Positions 1 to 8,405 of a DNA stretch of 64,000 bases are shown here, in pieces. Numbering within the stretch: position 1 is the first letter of the stretch; every line of letters starts with the position of its first letter. This DNA is from Microbacterium saccharophilum (lineage in GTDB: Bacteria; Actinomycetota; Actinomycetes; Actinomycetales; Microbacteriaceae), in contig NZ_BKAH01000002.1 of the NCBI RefSeq assembly GCF_007992455.1, positions 248,001-312,000 on the forward strand. The letters run 5' to 3'. The translations under genes were made by a program, and so were the position numbers. The notes beneath the pieces are model-generated. The model had not been told where the DNA came from, made no database searches, and saw nothing but the letters and a program-made list of their open reading frames with translations.

Positions 1-148
1 AGTGCCGGTGGGGGGCTGGGGCAGGGGGCAGTCGTAACGCAAGCAGAGCGCGTCGCGAGGCGCCGGGCTCAGCGGATCCTGCGCATCGCGTTTCGGCGGT
101 GGCGGTTGACTTCGGACCGTTGATGCCCGGATTGGCGCGTCGCCTCAC

Positions 149-1705
149 CTAGTGCGCCGATCCTGAGGGTGCAATGGTAGCTCGCAGGGTGCGTGCGAGT
201 ATCACAAAATCGCCAAGCAGGCTCCAGTTCTCGACATAGGACAGGTCTAGGCGAACGGATTCGTCCCAGGACAGCGTGGAGCGCCCCCCGACCTGCCATG
301 CCCCCGTGATGCCGGGCTTGGCGAGGAATCGACGGTGTACGTGATCGGCGTACACAGCGACTTCGTTCGGGAGTGGGGGGCGCGGACCGACGAGTGACAT
401 CGAGCCCGAAATGACGTTGAAAATCTGCGGCAACTCATCGAGGCTGAAGCGACGCATCACTCGCCCGACCGGCGTCACTCGGGGGTCGTTCTTCATCTTG
501 AAAAGCACCTCATTGCCGGCGTCACGCTGCTGCTGCAGGCCCGGCAGAAGGTCTTCAGCGTTGGTAACCATGGAGCGGAACTTGAGCATGGTGAACTGGC
601 GACCCTGATAGCCGATGCGTGTTTGTCTGAACAGCACTGGACCGGGACTAGAGAACTTCACGAGCAGCGCCAGCGCGAGAAGGACGGGGCTGATGAGGAC
701 GCCGCCGGCGATGGACAACATAAGATCCGTCATTCGCTTTGCGAATGCCTGGCCGCGCGTGAACTTCGGTGTTTCGACATGGATCAATGGCAGGCCTGCG
801 ACCGGCCGAATGTGAATGCGCGGCCCGGCGACATCGACGATGCTCGGCGCCAAAACCAGATGCTGCTGGCCGGCCTCCAGCCCCCACGAGATTTGCTTCA
901 CCTTGAACGGTGGCAGTTCGTCCGTGCTCGTCACCGCGACGGTGTCGGCATTGGTCACCGCGATCGCGCGACTGATGGAGTCGACGTTCCCCATGATGGG
1001 GATATCGGTGCCGTCAATCATGTCGGCTACCTTTCCCGACGGTACGCATGCCCCCACCACGCGATAGCCGCTAGTCGAGGAACGCGCAAGCTCGCGAGCG
1101 ACCTGCGCGACCGACTCGCGTGACCCGACCAGCAGGACTCGTGCCGAGTACTGACCCGCCAATCGTTTGGCCACCAACCACTGCCGCCACAGCCAGCGTT
1201 CGAGAATGAGCACAATGATGCCAAACGGGAGGCTGATCACTAGGAAGCCTCGCGCCACGTCCACGCGAGAGAGGAACGCGATGATGGCGACGGCGCCGAA
1301 CAAGAAGAAGCTGGCCCGGACGATGCTCGTATATTCGGTCGGTCCCGTGCCGATTACGCGGTAGTCGCGGGTATCCGCGAGGCTGAGGGCAGCCATCCAG
1401 GCGGCTATCAGGATGGCGGAAAAGACCCAGTAGGAGACGTCGCTGATCCGGGTGTCCTCGCGGATGGAGACTTCAACGTTGCCGAGTCCGAACCAGGCGA
1501 TCTGCGTTCCATAGACAACCCATACGAGCGCGACTAAGTCGGTCAGCCAGAGGCGCCGAGCGTAGCGGTCTCGCCACCGATCGGGTTTACGGACATCGAT
1601 GGGCCCGGTCGTCGTCGGGACGGCGCCAGCGGAGGTGCGGAGGGTTTCGGGTTCATCGGATTCGGGCGACGTCTGCGTCGCGTCGGCCTGAATTTTCGAC
1701 GTCAC
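149..1705 (-). CDS. Polyprenyl-phosphate glycosyl-1-phosphate transferase (WbaP-like)
   Basis: Initiating enzyme of repeat-unit polysaccharide synthesis: it transfers a sugar-1-phosphate from a nucleotide sugar to undecaprenyl phosphate at the cytoplasmic membrane. The 518-residue product has N-terminal membrane helices, a central Rossmann-like CoA-binding region (LLVGSRESVAQVARELA) and the C-terminal catalytic bacterial sugar transferase domain. That domain shows KRMTDLMLS, the LKFRSM motif, FKMKNDPRVTPVGR, LDELPQ, LVGPRPPLPNE and KPGITGAWQVGGRS. GTG at 1705 was chosen because GAGGAA sits 8 bases upstream; the frame is open further upstream but has no plausible ribosome site there. It is the last gene of a minus-strand run behind a BY-kinase. 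Its GC content and codon use are visibly lower than its neighbours, suggesting recent acquisition. The sugar specificity cannot be read from the sequence. No gene is seen in bases 1-148 beyond its stop. Confidence 0.9.
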   Translation of the reverse strand: MTSKIQADATQTSPESDEPETLRTSAGAVPTTTGPIDVRKPDRWRDRYARRLWLTDLVALVWVVYGTQIAWFGLGNVEVSIREDTRISDVSYWVFSAILIAAWMAALSLADTRDYRVIGTGPTEYTSIVRASFFLFGAVAIIAFLSRVDVARGFLVISLPFGIIVLILERWLWRQWLVAKRLAGQYSARVLLVGSRESVAQVARELARSSTSGYRVVGACVPSGKVADMIDGTDIPIMGNVDSISRAIAVTNADTVAVTSTDELPPFKVKQISWGLEAGQQHLVLAPSIVDVAGPRIHIRPVAGLPLIHVETPKFTRGQAFAKRMTDLMLSIAGGVLISPVLLALALLVKFSSPGPVLFRQTRIGYQGRQFTMLKFRSMVTNAEDLLPGLQQQRDAGNEVLFKMKNDPRVTPVGRVMRRFSLDELPQIFNVISGSMSLVGPRPPLPNEVAVYADHVHRRFLAKPGITGAWQVGGRSTLSWDESVRLDLSYVENWSLLGDFVILARTLRATIAPSGSAH

Positions 1706-1772
1706 AGTTTCGTTCCTCGGCTCCTTCCCCGCCCCAAGTGTAACTTGCGTTTGATTGCGCACTTGTTTCGGG

Positions 1773-2708
1773 CTACCCGAGGGTGACGACAGCGTCTCCA
1801 AACCACAACAGCAGAGCGTCGCCCGCGAAGGCGATAGCCCCAGAAACCCGCGGGTCGACGTCCCCGACGCACTCCGTCTCGTCCGTCGCGCCGTCCTCGT
1901 AACGTGAGATTGCGACCCCGTCACACGATGAAACGGTGTGTGCGATCGCGATCGCGCCGTCTGCGCTCACCGAGAGCCCGGCGGCGCCCGTCTCGACGAG
2001 TGGCGCCCACTCATCGGCATCCCGCACGTAGGCAGAGCCATCACAGATCAGAGCGACTACACCGCCGCGAGCGCGGATGTCCCACGGCTCGGCGCAGGGC
2101 GCCTCGATGGCGCCGTCAGGTGTGATGATCGTCGCGTCATCCGCGGGGTCAACATACGTCGACGACGCCAGCTCGTCAGGATACGGCGCCCAGAACTCCC
2201 CGGCCGTGAACGTGCGGAGTGCCTGCGTCTCGCAGTCCTCGCCGACATCGGCCACAGTCTCGGCGTTCGGGCCGCCGAAGGTCGACAGGGTACGCAGCTG
2301 CGCGATGCCGCGGTAGGTCGGGGTGACGTCGGTCCAGGTCGCACCGGTGTCATACGACACCTCGATCGTCGGGGCGTCACCGCCGCACGCGCCCGCCGTG
2401 CCGCGCCACAGCGCGTCCTCGCCGACAGCGAGAAAGCGCTCGTCGGCGCCGGGGGTCGTCGCATCCGAGCCGGCATCAGCCGTCGGGCTCGGCGTCGGCG
2501 TGCCGGTCGCCGCGTCGCCCGTCGGCAACGGGGCTGGACCGCCGAAGGAGAACGTCGGCTTCGGCGTCGCGCGGGCACCTGTTGCCTCAGCGCCGGTCTG
2601 CTGCAGCGCGTACACCGCCAGCAGTATCACGGCGACGGCGAGCACCGTGACGCCGATGCCCGCGAACACTCCCTGCGCAGGGTTGCCCCCGCGTCGCCAC
2701 CGTGCCAT
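1773..2708 (-). CDS. Membrane-anchored extracytoplasmic protein of unknown function (EPS-linked)
   Basis: A 311-residue protein with a short basic N-terminus (MARWRRG), one membrane helix at about residues 14-36, a Pro/Thr/Ser/Ala-rich stretch to about residue 85, and an extracytoplasmic domain. That domain has repeated beta-strand-like segments with Trp/Asp turns (for example TGATWTDVTP), which recall a sialidase or propeller-like fold. It has several Cys residues (ACGGD, EDCE, PCAEPW, LICDG, SSCDG, ECVGD) that may form disulfides. The ATG at 2708 follows the kinase stop by five bases, so the two are probably co-translated. A role as an accessory to polysaccharide export or chain-length control is inferred from position only; no catalytic motif was recognised. 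Confidence 0.8.
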   Translation of the reverse strand: MARWRRGGNPAQGVFAGIGVTVLAVAVILLAVYALQQTGAEATGARATPKPTFSFGGPAPLPTGDAATGTPTPSPTADAGSDATTPGADERFLAVGEDALWRGTAGACGGDAPTIEVSYDTGATWTDVTPTYRGIAQLRTLSTFGGPNAETVADVGEDCETQALRTFTAGEFWAPYPDELASSTYVDPADDATIITPDGAIEAPCAEPWDIRARGGVVALICDGSAYVRDADEWAPLVETGAAGLSVSADGAIAIAHTVSSCDGVAISRYEDGATDETECVGDVDPRVSGAIAFAGDALLLWFGDAVVTLG

Positions 2709-2713
2709 CCGTG

Positions 2714-4282
2714 TCAGGAGGGGTCGCTGCGGCGCGTCTGCGGCAGAGTCGGCTGCGTTCCGGTGGGCTGGCCGTCGGTCGGCTGCGTGCCGGTGACGGG
2801 CGCGCCACCGGCACGCGGGCCGAAACCGAGGTCGCCGATGCTCGCGGCGCTCGGCACCTGTGCGATGGGGCCCGTGCGCTTGCGGCCCTTCGCGGCCTTC
2901 TTCGCGGTGCCCTTCTCGACGTACCCGCCGTAGCCGCCATAGCCGTAGCCGTAGCCGCCGTAGTACGAGTCGGGTCCGCGGGTCGGCACCATCGACATGA
3001 CGATGCCGGCGACCTTCGCGCCCACCGTCTCGAGGGCGTCGGTCGCGCCCTGCAGCTGGTGGCGGGTGGTGCGGCCCGCGGCGACGATGACGAGCGCGCC
3101 GCTCGTGGCCCGGGCAAGGATCGCGCCGTCGGTGACGGGCAGGAGCGGGGGAGCGTCGCACAGCACGACATCGAAGTCGCGCTCGAGCACGTCGAGGAGG
3201 GTCTTCATCTGCTTCGAGCCGAGCAGCTCGCTCGGGTTCGGCGGGATCTTGCCGGCCGGGAGCACGTAGAGGCTGCGGCCACCCCACGGGAGCATCACGT
3301 CGCCCACGCGGGCGCGACCGATGAGCACGTCGGTGAGACCGGCGCCGCCCTCCATGCCGAGGTACTCGGCGACCTTCGGCTTGCGCAGATCGGTGTCGAG
3401 CAGGGCGACGCGCTTGCCGGCATCCGCCAGCGCGATCGCGAGGTTGATCGTCGTCGTCGACTTGCCTTCGCTCGGCACCGAGCTCGTGACGACGAAGCTC
3501 GAGCGGCCCCCCATGTCGAGGAACTGCAGGTTGGTGCGGAGCGCGCGGAACGACTCGGCGCGGGGGCTGAGCGGGTCGGCGTGCACGATGAGCGGCCGCT
3601 CCTTGGCCTTCGGGTCGAACGCGATCGCGCCGATCATCGGGGCCTTCGTGACCTGCTCGGCGTCGCGCGGCGTGCGCACGCGGGTGTCGAGCACCGACCG
3701 CAGCACGGCGATGCCGATGCCGAGCGCGAGGCCGACGAGCGTGCCGAGCGCGAGGTTCAGGGGCGTGTTGGGGCTCGCCGGGGTGAGGGCGGGCTGCGCG
3801 TCGCGCACCCGGGTGAGGCGCACGGGGCTGACGTCGCTGTCGTTCGGGGTCTCGATGCTCTCCACGGCGCTCGTGAGGCTCGCGGCCAGCGCATTGGCGA
3901 CATCCGCGGCCCGCACCGGGTCGGGGTCTTCCACGAGGATCGTGATGAGGGTGGAGTTGAGCGCCGACGACGCCGTGACCGACTTCGCGAGCTCACCGGC
4001 GGTGATGCCGAGCTCGAGCTCGGCGATGACCGGGTTCATGACGATGGGCGTCGGGACGAGCCCGACATACGTGTTGATGCGCGCCTGCGTGAAGCTCGAG
4101 CCCTGCTGCAGCTCGGCGACGGTGCCGCCGGTCTGCGTGGAGACGAAGACGGTGCTGGAGGACTCGTACGTGGGCGTCCTCGTGAGGGAGTACGCCGCCG
4201 CCGCGCCGAGGCCCAAGAGGCTGGCGACGACGATGATCGCCCAGCTCTTGCGCAGGATGCGGATGTAGTCGCTGAGCTCCAT
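2714..4282 (-). CDS. Wzz-domain bacterial tyrosine kinase (CpsC/CpsD fusion)
   Basis: Polysaccharide co-polymerase with a BY-kinase, controlling chain length and export of EPS. The 522-residue product starts with a Wzz domain; membrane helices are at about residues 14-33 and 172-195. The cytoplasmic kinase follows, with Walker A SSVPSEGKST (267-276), Walker A' LLDTDLRKP (294-302) and Walker B VVLCDAPPLLP (372-382). A Tyr/Gly-rich patch at about 440-455 (YYGGYGYGYGGYGGY) is the likely autophosphorylation cluster, followed by a basic tail. ATG at 4282 has AGAGG upstream; an earlier in-frame codon at 4303 would put that ribosome site inside the gene. The LMW phosphatase upstream is its expected antagonist and the PGT downstream a likely substrate, by analogy with known BY-kinase systems. 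Confidence 0.93.
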   Translation of the reverse strand: MELSDYIRILRKSWAIIVVASLLGLGAAAAYSLTRTPTYESSSTVFVSTQTGGTVAELQQGSSFTQARINTYVGLVPTPIVMNPVIAELELGITAGELAKSVTASSALNSTLITILVEDPDPVRAADVANALAASLTSAVESIETPNDSDVSPVRLTRVRDAQPALTPASPNTPLNLALGTLVGLALGIGIAVLRSVLDTRVRTPRDAEQVTKAPMIGAIAFDPKAKERPLIVHADPLSPRAESFRALRTNLQFLDMGGRSSFVVTSSVPSEGKSTTTINLAIALADAGKRVALLDTDLRKPKVAEYLGMEGGAGLTDVLIGRARVGDVMLPWGGRSLYVLPAGKIPPNPSELLGSKQMKTLLDVLERDFDVVLCDAPPLLPVTDGAILARATSGALVIVAAGRTTRHQLQGATDALETVGAKVAGIVMSMVPTRGPDSYYGGYGYGYGGYGGYVEKGTAKKAAKGRKRTGPIAQVPSAASIGDLGFGPRAGGAPVTGTQPTDGQPTGTQPTLPQTRRSDPS

Positions 4283-4387
4283 GGTGCCTCTCGGATGCGG
4301 CACGCCAGGACGGGCGCCGTGATGGGGGTGTTCTCAGTCTGCCACAGGGCGGTTTCGCGGCCGTTTCCGTGCGGATGCGCTCCGCGG

Positions 4388-4981
4388 TCAGGCCACGGCG
4401 AGACGCACGACGCGGACGACCTGGTCGATCGCCGGATCGAGCTGCGCGCCGGAAAGCTCATACGTCGCCCACGACCGGCGGAACGGGTCGGTCACGTCGT
4501 CGTCCTCCGCGTCTGCGGGGCCGAGCGTGAGGCCGCGCTGCGCGGCGACGACGACGGCGGCCGCCCGCACGCGCGCCGAGGCGTCGGGGCCGGCCGCGGC
4601 GGCGGCATCCGCGATCGCCTCGTCGGGAACGGTGGCGGCCAGGCGGGCGAACTCGCGGAACGTGAACGTGGACCGCAGGCGCGCGGGCGCGAGCTCGGCG
4701 ACGGCGCGGCGGTGGTCGCGCGTCATCGTGAGGATGAGGTCGGGGCTCTCGAGGTGCCGTTCGGTGAGGAACCGCGACCGGTGCGCGCGGGCGTCGTCAT
4801 CGGCGACGCCGCGGAGGGTGGCGAGGCGGATCGCCTCCTCCGTCATCGGGGCGCTCGCGAGCCCGCGCGTGCCGGCGCTGTGCACCTGCACGTCGAGGCC
4901 CGCGAGGCGGGTGCGCAGCAGCAGTTCCGCCAGTGGCGACCGGCAGATGTTGCCGGTGCAGACGGTCAGGATCTCGAACAC
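4388..4981 (-). CDS. Low-molecular-weight protein tyrosine phosphatase
   Basis: Cytoplasmic phosphatase expected to dephosphorylate the BY-kinase encoded next. The P-loop CTGNICRSP lies at the N-terminus, with nucleophile Cys8 and Arg14, and the general-acid segment DVTDPF is near the C-terminus. This is the classic LMW-PTP arrangement. Length is 197 residues, a little longer than the usual 150-160, with an Ala-rich insert in the middle. GTG at 4981 was chosen because the P-loop must lie within about ten residues of the start and GAAGG lies just upstream. It is divergent from the CPBP gene at 5067 and is probably the first gene of the minus-strand EPS operon, with 105 bases before the kinase. 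Confidence 0.9.
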   Translation of the reverse strand: MFEILTVCTGNICRSPLAELLLRTRLAGLDVQVHSAGTRGLASAPMTEEAIRLATLRGVADDDARAHRSRFLTERHLESPDLILTMTRDHRRAVAELAPARLRSTFTFREFARLAATVPDEAIADAAAAAGPDASARVRAAAVVVAAQRGLTLGPADAEDDDVTDPFRRSWATYELSGAQLDPAIDQVVRVVRLAVA

Positions 4982-5066
4982 GATGTCACCTTCGGCTGGG
5001 GGGATGCCGGAGCACAGGGGGCGGGGCGCGGTTCGCGCGCAGGGTGGCGCCGGGTAGCGTGGCCCC

Positions 5067-5900
5067 GTGGACGAACAGCCTATCGACGTGATGGCGCCCG
5101 CCGAGACCGCGCCGGCAGCGACGTCGAGCGTCGCCACGGCCGCCCCCGCCGTCGCCGTGCCGACCTCGCGGGCCCGCACCCGCCGCGCCGGCCGCACCGA
5201 CTGGCGCCTCGGCGGCCGCACCGTGCGGCCGTGGCGCGAGCTGACGCTCGCGTGGGCGTGCTTCAGCCTCGGCGTCGGGGTGCTGCTCGGCTTCGTCATC
5301 TCCACGTCGTGGGCCTCGCCGTGGGCGTCGTTCACCGCGACCGCGGTGCTGTGGCTGTCGATGCTCGTGCCGGTCGTGTGGGCGTTCCGGCGGTCGCGTC
5401 CGGTCGGGCTGCTGAAGTTCCGCCCCATCGACCTGCTGTACGGCCTCATGCTGGGCGTCGCGCTGCGCATCTTCCAGGGCGTCGTGTCGGAGATGTCCGG
5501 CGCCGGCGCCGACTTCCCCACCTTCACGACGTTCGACGGGCAGCTGCCGGCGATGTGGTGGCTGACGGATGCCGCCTCGTCGGTCGTCATCGCCCCCGTC
5601 GTCGAGGAGTTCTTCTTCCGCGCCGTCATCCTCGTCGCGCTGTACTCGGCGCTGCGCCGCCCGTTCGGCAAGCTCACCGCGGGCCTCGGCGCCGGCCTCG
5701 TCTCGACAGCGCTGTTCCTCATCGTGCACACCGTCGCCGGCTCGATCTCGGCCGACGCCGCGGTCTCGCTCGCCGCGGTCGGCGCGACCTGCGCACTGCT
5801 CGTGCTGCTGACCGGCCGCATCTGGGGCGCCGTGCTCGTGCACATCGTCTTCAACGCGACATACTTCGCGCTCGGCCTCGTCGGTACGTTTGTGGGCTGA
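5067..5900 (+). CDS. CPBP family intramembrane glutamic endopeptidase
   Basis: Predicted Abi/CPBP (Rce1-like) membrane protease. The 277-residue protein has an Ala/Pro-rich cytoplasmic N-terminus of about 50 residues, then roughly seven to eight hydrophobic helices. It carries the paired Glu and Arg motif in VVEEFFFRAV, a His in FLIVHTVAG, and the HxxxN motif in HIVFNATYF near the C-terminus, which are the metal and catalytic residues of the family. GTG at 5067 fits the frame and the divergent gene pair. The substrate is unknown; such proteins act in prenyl-protein processing, bacteriocin self-immunity or signalling. Nothing ties it directly to EPS except its position. Confidence 0.85.
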   Translation: MDEQPIDVMAPAETAPAATSSVATAAPAVAVPTSRARTRRAGRTDWRLGGRTVRPWRELTLAWACFSLGVGVLLGFVISTSWASPWASFTATAVLWLSMLVPVVWAFRRSRPVGLLKFRPIDLLYGLMLGVALRIFQGVVSEMSGAGADFPTFTTFDGQLPAMWWLTDAASSVVIAPVVEEFFFRAVILVALYSALRRPFGKLTAGLGAGLVSTALFLIVHTVAGSISADAAVSLAAVGATCALLVLLTGRIWGAVLVHIVFNATYFALGLVGTFVG

Positions 5901-5988
5901 CGCACCGCTAGCATGGGCCGAGGCGGCCCGAACCGCCTGGCAGACGGCCCGAACCGGCTGCGTTTCAGCTTTCGAATCTGGGGATTTG

Positions 5989-6537
5989 ATGAAGAAGACC
6001 CTCGCGGTGCTCGCCGTGTCCGGCGCGCTCCTGCTCGGCGGCGCATCCGCCGCCTCCGCTCACAGCTACACGGCGGACGGATACACGGTGCCACCGCCGA
6101 CGTGCGCGGCCGCGCCCGCCAGCATCCCGGTCGGTGAGACGACCACCATCACGTGCGATTTCGACGACAGCTTCGAGGGCGCCACGGTCACGTTCGGCAT
6201 CACCGGGCCGGGCGTCCGCAGCGGGTCGCTCGCGGCCATCGCCTTCACGGCGCGCGGTGCGGCGACCATCGACAAGGTCGTGCGGTCCGGCCGGGCGGCG
6301 ACGACGCTCACCGGCCCGGCGGCAGGGGCGTACACCGTGACCCTCGCGTACGGCCCGAGTGCCGCGATGGTGCTGCCGATCGACGTCACCGTCACCGCCG
6401 CCGAGGGTGCGGCGCTGCCGATCACGGGCGGCACCGTGCCGACCGAGGGCATCTGGATCGGCGCCGGCGCCGTCGCGCTCGGCGGGATCGCGATCTTCGC
6501 GGCCCGCGCCCGGCGCCGCGCCTACGCGCGCGCCTGA
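5989..6537 (+). CDS. LPxTG-like sortase-anchored surface protein
   Basis: A small exported wall protein of 182 residues. It has a signal peptide (MKKTLAVLAVSGALLLGG, cleavage near ASAHS) and one Ig-like beta domain with a Cys pair (PPTCAAAP, TITCDFDD). The sorting signal is LPITGG, then a hydrophobic helix and an Arg-rich tail (ARARRRAYARA). ATG at 5989 follows GGGGA; the frame is open back to 5890, but upstream residues would precede the signal peptide. Proteins of this layout are common in Microbacteriaceae. Ligand and role are unknown. Confidence 0.85.
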   Translation: MKKTLAVLAVSGALLLGGASAASAHSYTADGYTVPPPTCAAAPASIPVGETTTITCDFDDSFEGATVTFGITGPGVRSGSLAAIAFTARGAATIDKVVRSGRAATTLTGPAAGAYTVTLAYGPSAAMVLPIDVTVTAAEGAALPITGGTVPTEGIWIGAGAVALGGIAIFAARARRRAYARA

Positions 6538-6626
6538 CGGCACCGGGGCGCCCTGCGCCGTCGCCCTACACTGAAAGCGACCGTTCCGGCTGGGAGCGGC
6601 CGCATCCAGATGGTCGGGAGACTGAC

Positions 6627-7241
6627 GTGCCTTCATCCGCCGCTCTTCGCACCTGGCTGATCGCACCGGCTCTTCTCGCCGCGCTCGCGCTCGCCGGGTG
6701 CAGCGCCTCCGCGCCGTGGGCGGCCGACCCGTCGCCGTCGGCGACCCCCACCCCGGTCGCCACCGCGGCGCAGCCCGTGCCGAACGACCTGTCGACCGGC
6801 TCCACCCGCCGCACGCTCCAGGCCGGCCCGCTCGGCCTGTCGATCGACTACTGGTCGGACCTGCTGATGGACAAGTGGACCGCAGGGGCGCTCAAGCCGG
6901 TGAGCATGAACCTGCTCGCCACGGTCACTCCGGATGATGGCAAGTCGGTGTACCTGCAGCGCGCCGCGATGCTCGCGACGCCGATGAACGGCGCCACCGC
7001 GCTGCCGACGCTCGCCGCGCAGGTCGACACGTCGAGCGTCGCGCCGGGCTACCTCGCGCTCGACCCGTACAGCTACTCGCAGACCTTCACGGTGGGCGCG
7101 GTGCCCGAGGAGGCCACGCACGTCGTGCTGCTGTTCACCTACGACATGCTCGTGCAGACCACGCCGACGTCGGACCAGTACGCGAAGCAGACCGCGACCG
7201 ACACGCTCACCGTCGCGATCGCGCCGACGCCCGCGGGCTGA
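6627..7241 (+). CDS. Secreted lipoprotein of unknown function
   Basis: A 204-residue lipoprotein. The signal sequence ends in the lipobox LAGC (ALALAGCSAS), so the mature protein should be lipidated on that Cys and held at the outer face of the membrane. A Thr/Pro/Ala linker follows, then a domain of about 150 residues (TLQAGPLGLSIDYWSDLL onward) that looks beta-rich and is not assigned to a family. GTG at 6627 is preceded by GGGAG. It runs toward the GGDEF-like gene with only six bases between the two stops, and no terminator was seen in that gap. Confidence 0.8.
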   Translation: MPSSAALRTWLIAPALLAALALAGCSASAPWAADPSPSATPTPVATAAQPVPNDLSTGSTRRTLQAGPLGLSIDYWSDLLMDKWTAGALKPVSMNLLATVTPDDGKSVYLQRAAMLATPMNGATALPTLAAQVDTSSVAPGYLALDPYSYSQTFTVGAVPEEATHVVLLFTYDMLVQTTPTSDQYAKQTATDTLTVAIAPTPAG

Positions 7242-7247
7242 CCCGGC

Positions 7248-8405
7248 TCAGACCGCCGCGACCGGGGGATCCACCCGGCGCCACCGGTCGCCGCCGTCGT
7301 CGCGCGCCGCCTCGACGGCGATCGACGCGGCGCGGCGCAGCTGGGGCAGCTCGGCGGCAGCCGGATCGATGGGCACGACGCCCGCGCTCGCGGTGAGGCG
7401 CACCGCGAGCGGGTTGCCGGCGTAGTCGTCGCGGAGGCGGGTGAGCACCGTCCGCACCGACTCGGTCGCCGCCACGGCCGGCAGCGACACGAGCACCAGC
7501 ACCTGGCCCGATTCGCCGCGGCCGAGGTCGGCATCCGCGGGGAAGACGGCGGCGATCGCGCGCTCGAAGTGGCCCGTCACGGTCTCCACGGCGACGTCAC
7601 CCGTGGCGGCCTGGATCTTGCGGAGCTCGTCCATGCGGAAGTCGATGAACGTCCAGGTGCGCTCACCGCGCGTCGCGATGCGGCGGAGGCGCTCGGTGGC
7701 GAGCGCGACGAACTGGGGCGCGGGCAGCACGGGGTCGGACATGCCGGTGGTGGACGGCGCCGCGCGCCAGGTCGCGACGAGGCTCAGCACGGTGACGGTG
7801 ACGGCGACGACGTACACGATCATCGCGATGCTGAGGAGCGCATGCACGGCGTCGAGGGCGGTGGAGCTGCCGGTGGCGATCTCCACGACGATCGCGGCGA
7901 CCACGAGCACCGGGATCAGCGCCGACGTGAGCACGACCGGTGCCGTGAGGCGCGGGTAGGTGCGGGCGAGGAAGACCAGCTCGATGACCAGCAGCACCGC
8001 GAACACCCCGGCGGCGATGAGCTGGAGGAACAGCGCGAGGCGGGCGGTGGACTCGTTCTGCAGCCACCAGAGCATCCCGACGCCGAGCACGGCGATCGCC
8101 GGGCCCACCCAGCCGAAGCTGCGCGCGCCGCGGGACGCCCGGAAGCCGGACCAGATCATGGCGGGCACGCCGGTGAGCGGGGCCAGCGCGATCGTCCGTG
8201 CCGACGGCGGCAGCCCCAGGGCGGTCGCGGTGATCGCGCCCCAGCAGGCGACGAGGGCGAGCGCCAGCGCGGAGGTCCAAAGGGTCGTGGCCGGCACGGG
8301 CAGCGCGAGGAAGCCCAGGGTCGCGACCAGGACGACGCAGGCCGAGACGACGGCGCAGAGGGCGAGCAGGATGCCGGAGGGCTCGGCGGACAGGAAGCTG
8401 GTCAT
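7248..8405 (-). CDS. Membrane protein with degenerate GGDEF-like C-terminal domain
   Basis: A 385-residue protein with about seven membrane helices over residues 1-225 and a cytoplasmic domain of about 150 residues. The domain follows the GGDEF order: TFIDFRMDELRKIQ where a cyclase has its metal Asp, GRGESGQVLVLV where GGDEF should be, and LTASAGVVPI for the usual SxG strand. The active-site signature is lost, so it is probably not a diguanylate cyclase but a regulatory or nucleotide-sensing remnant. Its ATG overlaps the stop of the upstream histidine kinase (ATGA), so the two are translationally coupled. The family assignment rests on motif order only. Confidence 0.75.
   Translation of the reverse strand: MTSFLSAEPSGILLALCAVVSACVVLVATLGFLALPVPATTLWTSALALALVACWGAITATALGLPPSARTIALAPLTGVPAMIWSGFRASRGARSFGWVGPAIAVLGVGMLWWLQNESTARLALFLQLIAAGVFAVLLVIELVFLARTYPRLTAPVVLTSALIPVLVVAAIVVEIATGSSTALDAVHALLSIAMIVYVVAVTVTVLSLVATWRAAPSTTGMSDPVLPAPQFVALATERLRRIATRGERTWTFIDFRMDELRKIQAATGDVAVETVTGHFERAIAAVFPADADLGRGESGQVLVLVSLPAVAATESVRTVLTRLRDDYAGNPLAVRLTASAGVVPIDPAAAELPQLRRAASIAVEAARDDGGDRWRRVDPPVAAV

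Noticed and set aside
1-148. Part of a further gene at the left edge
   Set aside because: Only short frames in biased DNA are present, with no recognisable motif, so nothing is called.
2702-5911. A long plus-strand open frame across the BY-kinase and phosphatase genes
   Set aside because: Its translation is low-complexity Arg/Gly/Ala and covers intact minus-strand genes in another frame; it is a shadow of high GC.
7248-8405. Active diguanylate cyclase
   Set aside because: The GGDEF signature is replaced by GRGESGQ, so catalytic activity is unlikely.
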